From the NCBI GenBank assembly GCA_021776685.1, contig JAJFFJ010000133.1:1-51789 (forward strand): 51,789 nt of DNA. The letters are read 5' to 3'. Shown piece by piece: positions 40,694 to 47,431 of the stretch. Within the stretch, counting starts at the first letter, position 1; the number at the start of each line of letters is the position of its first letter. The notes beneath the pieces were generated by a model, which did not search any database, was not told the origin of the DNA, and saw nothing but the letters and a program-made list of their open reading frames with translations. A program made the translations under genes and the position numbers. This DNA is from Alphaproteobacteria bacterium. GTDB taxonomy: Bacteria; Pseudomonadota; Alphaproteobacteria; Bin65.

Positions 40694-42159
40694 GCCACAC
40701 CCGCCAGCACCGCAACCGCTTCGCGGGTGACCAGGGCGTCATCGAAGGGATGGGTCGTGTCGCCGACGATTTGGCCGGTTTCGTGACCCTTGCCGGCAAT
40801 CACCAGCAAATCTGCCGGTTCCAGTAATGACAGTGCGGCGCTGATGGCCTCTGCGCGGTCGCCGATCTCGACGCCGTCGGGGCAGGCGGCCATGATCTGG
40901 GCGCGGATGCCAGCCGGATCTTCGCTACGCGGATTGTCGTCGGTGACGATGGCAATGTCGGCGGCGCTGGCCACCTGGCCCATCATCGAGCGTTTGCCGG
41001 GATCGCGGTCGCCGCCACACCCGAACACCACCACCAACCGTCCGTCGGTATGGGGCCGCATGGCGGTCAACACGGTTTCCAGTGCATCCGGCGTGTGGGC
41101 GTAATCGACGAAAACCGGGGCGCCGTTAGGGTGGGTCGCCACCCGCTGCATGCGCCCGGGCGCGCCTTCGAGTTTTTCAAGCGCCTTGAGCGCAGCCTGG
41201 AAGTCGGCCCCCGTCACCGTCGCCAGACCGAGCGCACAGAGGGCATTTCCGGCCTGGAAGGTGCCGATCAGGGGCAGGGAGACACTGTGGGTAGCGCCTT
41301 TGTGGCTGAACTCGACGCGCAGACCTTCCAGGGTCGGGGTGATGGTCTGCACCCGATAGCCGTCGCCATCTGCGTTCGCGCCATAGGTGAGGATTTGATG
41401 GCCGCGGGACTGGCAGACCGCATGGAATTCGTCAAAGGCGTCGCTGTCTGCATTCAGAACGGCCGGCGCACCCTCGGGCAGCAGTTCGCCAAACAGGCGC
41501 AGCTTGGCCGCCAGATAGGCGTCCATGGTTTCGTGGTAGTCGATATGGTCCCGGGTCAGGTTTGTGAATGCTGCGGCCGCGGGCGTCACGCCATCCAGCC
41601 GGAACTGATCCAGGCCATGGCTCGACGCCTCCAGGGCCAGGTGGCTGATGCCGCGCATGGCAACAGCCGCCAGATCCGCGTGGAGGGACACCGGATCGGG
41701 GGTGGTCAGTGACCCCGGCCTGTCAACACCTGGTCCGGCGATGCCGAGCGTTCCCATGCTGGCGCCTTTGATGCCCAAATGGCCCCAGATTTGCCGGATA
41801 AAGGAGGCGATCGACGTTTTGCCGTTGGTGCCGGTGATGGTCACAACGGTTTCAGGTTGGGCGCTATAGAAGGCCGCCGCCATCAGCGCCAGGGTCCGTC
41901 GCGCGTTGGCGGACTGGACAACCGGCGTGTCACCCGTGGCGTCCAGGTTGGCGTCATCGGTCGTGAGAATAGCTGCGGCGCCATGCTCGACGGCAGAAGG
42001 AATGAAATCGCGGCCGTCCACGGCGCTGCCAGGCAAGGCGGCGAACAACCAGCCGGGCAGCACGGCGCGAGAATCAGCCGTCAAACCGGCAATATTCGCG
42101 TCGCCCGCGGCCGTCGGCAGCGGTGCAAGGCCATCGTGAAGCAGCTCACTCAGCTTCAT
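40690..42159 (-). CDS. murE: UDP-MurNAc-L-Ala-D-Glu--meso-diaminopimelate ligase
   Basis: MurE adds the third residue of the stem peptide. The 489 residues show TADSRAVLPGWLFAALPG (27-44), the ATP loop TGTNGKTS (109-116), LEASSHGLDQFRLDG, DHIDYHETMDAYLAAK and VDYAHTPDAL. The specificity motif DNPR is present at 408-411 (VTDDNPRSEDP), which indicates meso-diaminopimelate rather than lysine, as expected in a Gram-negative. The ATG lies inside the ftsI end (14-base overlap), with AGGAG 9 bases upstream. Confidence 0.97.
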   Translation of the reverse strand: MKLSELLHDGLAPLPTAAGDANIAGLTADSRAVLPGWLFAALPGSAVDGRDFIPSAVEHGAAAILTTDDANLDATGDTPVVQSANARRTLALMAAAFYSAQPETVVTITGTNGKTSIASFIRQIWGHLGIKGASMGTLGIAGPGVDRPGSLTTPDPVSLHADLAAVAMRGISHLALEASSHGLDQFRLDGVTPAAAAFTNLTRDHIDYHETMDAYLAAKLRLFGELLPEGAPAVLNADSDAFDEFHAVCQSRGHQILTYGANADGDGYRVQTITPTLEGLRVEFSHKGATHSVSLPLIGTFQAGNALCALGLATVTGADFQAALKALEKLEGAPGRMQRVATHPNGAPVFVDYAHTPDALETVLTAMRPHTDGRLVVVFGCGGDRDPGKRSMMGQVASAADIAIVTDDNPRSEDPAGIRAQIMAACPDGVEIGDRAEAISAALSLLEPADLLVIAGKGHETGQIVGDTTHPFDDALVTREAVAVLAGVA

Positions 42160-43963
42160 GCCCTCCGGCTCCTGCTAGGCTTGCCCGTTTGTCGGGTTGC
42201 GCTGGTGCGGTACGTCTGGCCGGTGAATTTCCGGGTGGCGTTCCGGGCTTGGTGTTGGGCTGAACCGCCGGCACGCCATCCACGTTTTCGCGGCTGGGCC
42301 GAAGGCCGAGGATGGGGGCGGTCCGAAGAATGATGGCGCGGACGGCGGGTGCTGCGACCCAGCCGCCGGTGGCATAGCCGTGGGTCGACTTGTTGCCTTT
42401 TGGCTCATCGACCGTGACGAGCACCACATAGCGCGGGTCGTCGATCGGGAAGACGCCGACAAAAGAGGACAGCAGCTTGTTGCGGCGATAGCCCCGGCGG
42501 CCGGCCTTCTCGGCAGTGCCGGTCTTGCCGCCGACCCGATAGCCAGGCGCTTCCGCCTTGCGGCCCGTGCCTTTTTCCACCACCTGGCGGAGAAGGGATC
42601 GCATACGAAGCGAAGTCGCGCGGGACACAACCCGGCGGCCCGCGGGCAGGGCGGCAGCATCTTGCTTCATCAGGGTCGCTGCACGCCAGGTTCCGCCATT
42701 GGCAATGCCGGCGACCGCGGCGGCCAGTTGTATCGGCGACACGGCCATGCCGTGTCCAAAGGCAACAGTCATCGTATGCACCGGACGCCAGTGACGGGGC
42801 ACCAGTGGCGCGCCCACTTCCGGCAGTTCCAGAGGCGGCCGCTGCATCAGGCCCAGCTTGCGCAGAAAACTTTGCAGCCGTTGGCGGCCAGCACGGAGCG
42901 CGATCTTGGCCGAGCCGATGTTGGACGAATAGATGAAGACCTCGCGGATGCTCAGCCAGCGTTTCTTGGCGTGGTAGTCCCGAATACTGAATTTACGGAT
43001 GCGGATCGGGCGGCGTGCGTCCACCCGGTCGCCTTCCTTGTAGAGGCCGCTGTCGTAAGCCATCGCGATGGTGAAGATCTTGAAGGTCGATCCCATCTCG
43101 TAGACGCCGAGGGTGTTGCGGTTGAATCGCGCTGAAACGGTGGCTTTTCCGGGCGCTGAGGGCTCGAAGTCGGGCCAGGACACCATGCCGAGGAGTTCGC
43201 CTGTGCGCACATCCATCATCAGTGCGGAGCCACCTTTTGCACGGAACCGGCGCACCGTCTCGCCGATGACATCGCGCAACGCCATCTGGACGCGGATGTC
43301 GATGGACAGGCGCAGCGGCGCGGTGTTGTCGTTCAGGCGGCGGTCGAATTTACGTTCAATGCCCACGATTCCCCGGCCATCCACGTCGGTAAATCCGACG
43401 ATGTGACCGACAACGGCGCCCTGGGGCCAGGTGCGCCGCCACTCGCGGCGAAATTCGAGGCCGGGTTCCTTCATGGCCACGATCCGCTCAGCGATGGCGG
43501 CGGGAACGTCGCGGGCAATCCAGACGAAGCGGCGCTGCCGGTCGGACAGGCGGCGAAGCAGGGCCCGGCGGCTGGTCTTCTTGAGGCCCGGCAGCAGGCG
43601 CGACAGACGACGCACCAGGCGGTCCGGTTTGGCAATCAGGCTGGGGTCGGCAAAAAGGGACTGGATCGGTCGGCGCGTGGCAAGGACGACGCCGTTGCGG
43701 TCCACGATCTCGGCCCGGGTGGCCAGCGCACTCACAGGCATGGCGTGCCGGGCGCGGGTGAGATTGGGTTGCATGACGCTGACATCGATCAGACGCCAGC
43801 CCACCGCGAGGAAGGCCAGGGAGAAGATTGCCCCCGTGGCCACGACCCGGTTGCGGCCCATGTCGAGGGAAGATTTCGCCACCCCTTCAAGACGCACTTG
43901 ACCCGGACGGCTGGCGCCGCCCGGGGTCAATTTGGTCAGGAAGGATTTAAGCGTTGGTTTCAT
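42146..43963 (-). CDS. ftsI: Septal transpeptidase FtsI (penicillin-binding protein 3)
   Basis: FtsI cross-links septal peptidoglycan with FtsW. From the ATG at 43963 it has 605 residues: a basic cytoplasmic N-terminus, one membrane helix (about 41-60), a dimerisation/pedestal domain starting RAEIVDRNGVVLATRRPIQS, and the transpeptidase domain. Active-site motifs are S302-T-F-K305 (EMGSTFKIF), S346-x-N348 (YSSNIGS) and K480-T-G-T (GGKTGTAEK). The Pro/Ala/Arg-rich tail is poorly conserved. The start is fixed by an ATGA overlap with the ftsL stop; an upstream in-frame start would run through ftsL and is rejected. Confidence 0.97.
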   Translation of the reverse strand: MKPTLKSFLTKLTPGGASRPGQVRLEGVAKSSLDMGRNRVVATGAIFSLAFLAVGWRLIDVSVMQPNLTRARHAMPVSALATRAEIVDRNGVVLATRRPIQSLFADPSLIAKPDRLVRRLSRLLPGLKKTSRRALLRRLSDRQRRFVWIARDVPAAIAERIVAMKEPGLEFRREWRRTWPQGAVVGHIVGFTDVDGRGIVGIERKFDRRLNDNTAPLRLSIDIRVQMALRDVIGETVRRFRAKGGSALMMDVRTGELLGMVSWPDFEPSAPGKATVSARFNRNTLGVYEMGSTFKIFTIAMAYDSGLYKEGDRVDARRPIRIRKFSIRDYHAKKRWLSIREVFIYSSNIGSAKIALRAGRQRLQSFLRKLGLMQRPPLELPEVGAPLVPRHWRPVHTMTVAFGHGMAVSPIQLAAAVAGIANGGTWRAATLMKQDAAALPAGRRVVSRATSLRMRSLLRQVVEKGTGRKAEAPGYRVGGKTGTAEKAGRRGYRRNKLLSSFVGVFPIDDPRYVVLVTVDEPKGNKSTHGYATGGWVAAPAVRAIILRTAPILGLRPSRENVDGVPAVQPNTKPGTPPGNSPARRTAPAQPDKRASLAGAGGHEAE

Positions 43964-44340
43964 TGACGATTGCTGATCAAGCCTCCTGGCGGCGCGGCGG
44001 CAACCGGCCGTGCGGCCACACGGACCGGGCGGCGGGCCAGCGCCGGTGCGTTCGGGTCGCCATTCAGATTGCCAGGCAGTTCGGAGAATTCGCGCAGCTG
44101 CTGTCCGGCGACCGGCGCCAGCCTGGCGCGGGCGGCCAACATGCGGCGCAACCGGTCGGGCCGGTTCAACTGATTCCATTCGGCGTACAGAGACTGGGTC
44201 CGCAGCTGAATCGCGGCCGTTTCATTCTTGATCTGCCTGAGCGCGCGTTCCTGGTCCTGCACCTCGTATTTCAGATGGAACAGGCCAGCGACGACGACAG
44301 CCGCAAGGGCCAGCCAGATAAATGTGGTCAACCGGATCAT
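43960..44340 (-). CDS. ftsL: Cell division protein FtsL
   Basis: FtsL is a small bitopic divisome protein that, with FtsB and FtsQ, activates FtsWI. The 126 residues contain one helix (about 5-22, TTFIWLALAAVVVAGLFHL), then a coiled-coil segment (about 23-60, with LKYEVQDQERALRQIKNET), and the region LYAEWNQLNRPDRLRRM that is typical of alphaproteobacterial FtsL. A Pro/Ala/Arg tail follows. Position between rsmH and ftsI, with 4-base overlaps on both sides, confirms the call. Confidence 0.93.
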   Translation of the reverse strand: MIRLTTFIWLALAAVVVAGLFHLKYEVQDQERALRQIKNETAAIQLRTQSLYAEWNQLNRPDRLRRMLAARARLAPVAGQQLREFSELPGNLNGDPNAPALARRPVRVAARPVAAAPPGGLISNRQ

Positions 44341-45344
44341 TGGGTCTCTCCGTTACGATTCTCCACCGCGGCGCCTGAAAGAGCGTCGGTCCATGCCGGT
44401 CCGTCGAGCCGTTCGGCCGCGCGCAGGCGGGCGGAGCGGGCGCGGGCGTTAGCCGCAATCTCGCTGTCGCCCGACGTCACGGGACGGCGGGTCAGGATAC
44501 GAAAGCTGGGCCGGTTTTCCGGTTCCGCAGCGTCCGTTTCCGGCATGTGGCGGGAGGTTTTTGGGGTTTCGCCGGCGCGCTGGCGGAAGAAGCCTTTTAC
44601 GCGTCGGTCTTCAAGGGAGTGGAAGCTGACAACCGCCAGACGGCCGCCAGGGGATAACAATCGCTCTGCCGCGGCCAGGCCGCGGTCCAGTTCCGCCAAT
44701 TCGTCATTGATAAAGATGCGAATAGCTTGAAACGTACGGGTCGCCGGGTCGATGCCCTTATGCATTGCCTTTTTGGGGAAGGCGCTGCGGACAACGTCGG
44801 CAAGTTCGAGAGTGCGGGTGAGCGGCGCCTCGGCGCGGGCGCCGACGATGGCGCGGGCAACGGCGCGTGAGCGGCGCTCCTCACCATATGTATATATAAG
44901 GTCAGCCAGATCGCCCTCGGGCGTCTGGTTGACTACTTCTGCCGCGCTGGGCCCATCGGCGGACATGCGCATGTCGAGCGGGCCGTCGCGGAGGAAGGAG
45001 AAGCCCCGCGCTGCATTGTCGATCTGCATGGAAGAAACGCCAAGGTCGAGGGCGACGCCGTCGACCGCGATCACCGCCTCGGCCTTCAACAGGTCTTCCA
45101 TGTCGCCGAAGCAGCCGTGCAGGGGGATCAGACGTCCATCCCAGCGTTTGGCTTTTTCTTTGGCGTTTTCAATTGCTTGTGGGTCACGATCGATGCCGTA
45201 GACGCGGCAGTCGGCTTGCCCGAGGATGGCCTCGGCATAGCCGCAGGCGCCCAGGGTGCCATCCACATAGATGCCCCGGTCACGCGGGGCGAGGTGGGCG
45301 ACCACTTCGTCTTTCAGGACAGGAATGTGAGTGAAGGCGGCCAT
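44337..45344 (-). CDS. rsmH: 16S rRNA (cytosine-1402-N4)-methyltransferase
   Basis: RsmH (MraW) methylates C1402 of 16S rRNA in the decoding site. The 335 residues start AFTHIPVLKDEVVAHLAPR and carry the SAM loop VDGTLGACGYAEAIL, GVALDLGVSSMQIDNAARGFS, the DMRM sequence, FQAIRIFINDEL and LAVVSFHSLEDRRVKGFFR. The ATG shares one base with the mraZ stop (TAATG) and the stop overlaps ftsL by 4 bases. Confidence 0.97.
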   Translation of the reverse strand: MAAFTHIPVLKDEVVAHLAPRDRGIYVDGTLGACGYAEAILGQADCRVYGIDRDPQAIENAKEKAKRWDGRLIPLHGCFGDMEDLLKAEAVIAVDGVALDLGVSSMQIDNAARGFSFLRDGPLDMRMSADGPSAAEVVNQTPEGDLADLIYTYGEERRSRAVARAIVGARAEAPLTRTLELADVVRSAFPKKAMHKGIDPATRTFQAIRIFINDELAELDRGLAAAERLLSPGGRLAVVSFHSLEDRRVKGFFRQRAGETPKTSRHMPETDAAEPENRPSFRILTRRPVTSGDSEIAANARARSARLRAAERLDGPAWTDALSGAAVENRNGETQ

Positions 45345-45802
45345 TATACGTCTTTCCGCCGGGGGACCCGCATGCTCGCCAGGCTGCTGCCGGTGCGGCC
45401 GCCGCTGGTGCGGTGATCGTTTCGGCGGTCAGGCGACCAGATCTGGAAGGTGCTGCCGATGCCGGTGAAGACGGCTTCTTCGGTGATGCCGGCGAAATCG
45501 CGGAATTCCTGGGACAGGACCATGCGGCCGTCACCATCCACCGGGAACTCCTGCACCATGGCCAGCGTCTCGTGCGCCTGGGCCATGGCTTCGTCGTCAT
45601 AAAGTTCGGGATCGTCCAGGCCTTCGATAACCTGGTTCAGACGCTCAAAGTCCGAGCCGTCGATGGCGCCGACTTCTTCGTTGGGGGCAAGCAGGACACC
45701 CGGATAGGCGCTGCCGGCGATAGCCGCACGGAAGCGGGCCGGGACCGAAACCCGACCTTTTTTGTCCACCTTGTTGGTGTAGGTGCCGAAGAAGGCCGCC
45801 AC
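45344..45802 (-). CDS. mraZ: Transcriptional regulator MraZ
   Basis: MraZ is the AbrB-fold DNA-binding protein that represses its own dcw operon. From the GTG at 45802 it has 152 residues and begins MAAFFGTYTNKVDKKGRVSVP, the first MraZ repeat; the second repeat contains EFPVDGDGRMVLSQEFRDFAG, with the D-x-x-GR core in both. GGGGAG lies 6 bases before this GTG, and the family N-terminus starts there. A frame extends further upstream but through the promoter leader, so I reject longer starts. The C-terminus is short and basic. It is the first gene of the dcw operon. Confidence 0.94.
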   Translation of the reverse strand: MAAFFGTYTNKVDKKGRVSVPARFRAAIAGSAYPGVLLAPNEEVGAIDGSDFERLNQVIEGLDDPELYDDEAMAQAHETLAMVQEFPVDGDGRMVLSQEFRDFAGITEEAVFTGIGSTFQIWSPDRRNDHRTSGGRTGSSLASMRVPRRKDV

Positions 45803-45859
45803 CACACACTCCCCGAATAATGTTCCGCGTCCATATTGGTTCTGGATCGCGCTGGGCGT

Positions 45860-45902
45860 TTCACCCGTTCCCGATGTCAGGTTCACCTCTCATCGGGTGA
45901 AC
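45860..45902 (-). promoter_or_regulatory. Repeated GGTGAA elements in the mraZ leader
   Basis: On the minus strand GGTGAA occurs at 45887-45882 and 45865-45860, 22 bases apart (two helical turns), plus one inverted copy at 45896-45901. The inverted copy forms perfect arms with either neighbour (GTTCACC/GGTGAAC, 45881-45902; TTCACCCG/CGGGTGAA, 45860-45901). MraZ proteins bind short direct repeats ahead of their own gene, so these are candidate MraZ boxes. The known E. coli boxes have a different sequence, so this is inference. Confidence 0.4.
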
Positions 45903-45944
45903 ATGGATTATCATGGAACTTTATGGGCGTCAACGCGGTCTGAA

Positions 45945-45974
45945 ATAAAACATGGAGAATTAACAAGTAGTTAA
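45945..45974 (-). promoter_or_regulatory. Likely dcw promoter with a perfect CtrA-type box
   Basis: TTAA-CAAGTAG-TTAA at 45960-45974 matches the full TTAA-N7-TTAA box of the alphaproteobacterial cell-cycle regulator CtrA. On the minus strand TTAACT (45974-45969) lies 18 bases before TTTTAT (45950-45945), giving a plausible promoter whose -35 overlaps the box, as in CtrA-activated promoters. The mraZ GTG is about 140 bases downstream. CtrA controls division genes in Caulobacter; whether it acts here is inferred from the site alone. Confidence 0.6.
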
Positions 45975-46043
45975 ATGCAAAAAGAAGAAACGGTATTTGG
46001 TGTAGGTCCTGAAACGTTCTGGGCAGATATTGAATCGCCCTCG

Positions 46044-46060
46044 TGGCCATATGATGGCCA
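46044..46060. repeat. Perfect palindrome between the 301-residue gene and mraZ
   Basis: TGGCCAT (46044-46050) and ATGGCCA (46054-46060) pair exactly around a 3-base centre. It lies in the AT-rich stretch (45903-46155) that separates the unknown gene from the dcw promoter. It may be an operator or part of the upstream gene's 3' end. No T-tract follows directly. Confidence 0.5.
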
Positions 46061-46155
46061 TTACAGTTATTCTTGGTTTGTTCTCATTTTGGGAAAAATG
46101 GAACAGACGCCATCTATGGGTTTTCGTGGGCAGAGGCCGCGAGACGGCGGTCTGA

Positions 46156-47061
46156 TTATCCAGCAAGTCTCAGATTTGGCCAGACACCTGGCTCGGCAGC
46201 CGGCTCTGGGGCCTGGACCTGCGCTTGGACTTGGGGCTGGACTTGGGCCGCTACCGGGGCCGAGTCGGGCTCAGGGGCTGGATTTGGGCTCTGATCCGGA
46301 CTAGTGGCCTGATTGGTGGCCTGAGTGGCGACCGGATTGATGCTTGGATTCGTGGCGGCCGGCCACGCGGGCACATCGACCGGCTGCAGATGTGGGGTCT
46401 GCCGGGGGAGCTGCTCGGCAAACTGCACGGCGCCATGCACGGGAGTGTCATCCTGTATGTGGGCGCCCACAAGGTCCGCATATTCCGAGGCGGTTTCGAT
46501 ATCCACCACTGGCGGGCTGGATGGATTCTTTTGCCATGCCTCGAACAACAGGTCGGCGGTTTTCTCCGCCGCACAGAAGATCAGGACAATGCGCGCGCTT
46601 TGCCGGTCCATTCGCGCAATATTCGTCCGGAATTCCTCGTCGTTCTCGCCCTTGGCTGCCGCTGCCGCCTGTGCCAGCTCCGGTGCTTGTTCCATTACGC
46701 CCTGAACAATTCCGGCAGCATCGACTGCATCGACCGGCAAGGTCCCGGCGACAATGTCTGCCGCCATCTGGCTGATCGCTATGCTGCCGAGGGGCGAAAG
46801 GCGGCGTTTGCGGTCGGCCATTTCATCAAACAGTTCAAGAGTCTGGCCCGCCGTCACGGTGATGAAGAAGTTGTAGAGCGGTGGCACCACAGCCACGCCC
46901 CGCCGGGACAGGGAACCACCGGCCTGGGCCCTGTTTGCCATCTCCCTGTTGAACGCCGCCACGCAGACCTGCGCGTAGTGCCCCGCGCAATATTGTTGAA
47001 CAAAGGCCACCAGACTGTCGGCCGAGCGCCGTTGTTTTTTGGCGCTACGAAACGTTTTCAT
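46156..47061 (-). CDS. Hypothetical protein with disordered Pro/Gln-rich tail
   Basis: The 301-residue product starts MKTFRSAKKQRRSADSLVAF. Residues 1-about 205 look folded and largely helical (FVQQYCAGHYAQVCVAAFNR, NFFITVTAGQTLELFDEMAD, ISQMAADIVAG), with no signal peptide or membrane helix. Residues about 206-301 are low-complexity: NPSINPVATQATNQATSP, then VQPQVQAQVQAPEP from short DNA repeats. I do not recognise a family. The second ATG (47061) is preferred because GAGGAG lies 6 bases ahead of it and touches the first ATG (47067). A 14-base tandem duplication covers this start region. It lies upstream of the dcw operon on the same strand but is separated from it by about 350 bases. Confidence 0.65.
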   Translation of the reverse strand: MKTFRSAKKQRRSADSLVAFVQQYCAGHYAQVCVAAFNREMANRAQAGGSLSRRGVAVVPPLYNFFITVTAGQTLELFDEMADRKRRLSPLGSIAISQMAADIVAGTLPVDAVDAAGIVQGVMEQAPELAQAAAAAKGENDEEFRTNIARMDRQSARIVLIFCAAEKTADLLFEAWQKNPSSPPVVDIETASEYADLVGAHIQDDTPVHGAVQFAEQLPRQTPHLQPVDVPAWPAATNPSINPVATQATNQATSPDQSPNPAPEPDSAPVAAQVQPQVQAQVQAPEPAAEPGVWPNLRLAG

Positions 47062-47062
47062 C

Positions 47063-47090
47063 GCCATCTCCTCAATGCCATCTCCTCAAT
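47063..47090. repeat. 14-base tandem duplication over a ribosome site
   Basis: GCCATCTCCTCAAT occurs twice without a gap (47063-47076, 47077-47090). On the minus strand each copy carries GAGGAGATGG, so the unknown gene has two ribosome sites and an extra ATG. The extra ATG opens a seven-codon frame whose TGA overlaps the real ATG at 47061. Confidence 0.9.
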
Positions 47091-47431
47091 ACCTTCTCTT
47101 TGGCCCATGGCCGGATCGCCCCCGGGTGTAGGGGGAGGGCGCCGCCAGTTCTGTGCTTGCAGCCAGGATTCTTGTGGGCCGTTGGTTCTCGTTTAGCGTG
47201 GAGTCTAGGCGGCAATGATTGCGGCTTGTTTCACAAAAACCGTAAGAGCCGCCGCCGGTACTGCAACGTCCGGGGCGACATTGTGGCGGAAACGTGGGTT
47301 TGGCGTGCCGGCGCCACGGAATTGCACGGGTTGATTGTGAATTCCGCACTATCCGGCGTTTCGCGGGCCTATTTGGCAAAGGGCGGGGCGAATCCCATTA
47401 CCCGGAACCGGCGCGCAATTGAGGCCGCAGT
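47091..47431. other. Intergenic stretch without a recognised gene
   Basis: These 341 bases lie between the unknown gene and the end of the monooxygenase gene, both on the minus strand. Short open frames exist on both strands, but none has a recognisable domain, a good ribosome site or a plausible composition. The stretch probably contains the 3' end of the monooxygenase mRNA and the promoter of the unknown gene. I see no terminator hairpin with a T-tract. Confidence 0.6.

Noticed and set aside
43964-44179. A 72-residue N-terminal extension of FtsI
   Set aside because: It would lie entirely inside ftsL in another frame, is Arg/Pro-rich, and the ATGA junction at 43963 gives the normal FtsI start.
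47086-47379. A 97-codon open frame in the gap before the monooxygenase end
   Set aside because: No domain, no ribosome site and an Arg/Pro/Ser composition typical of noncoding GC-rich DNA.
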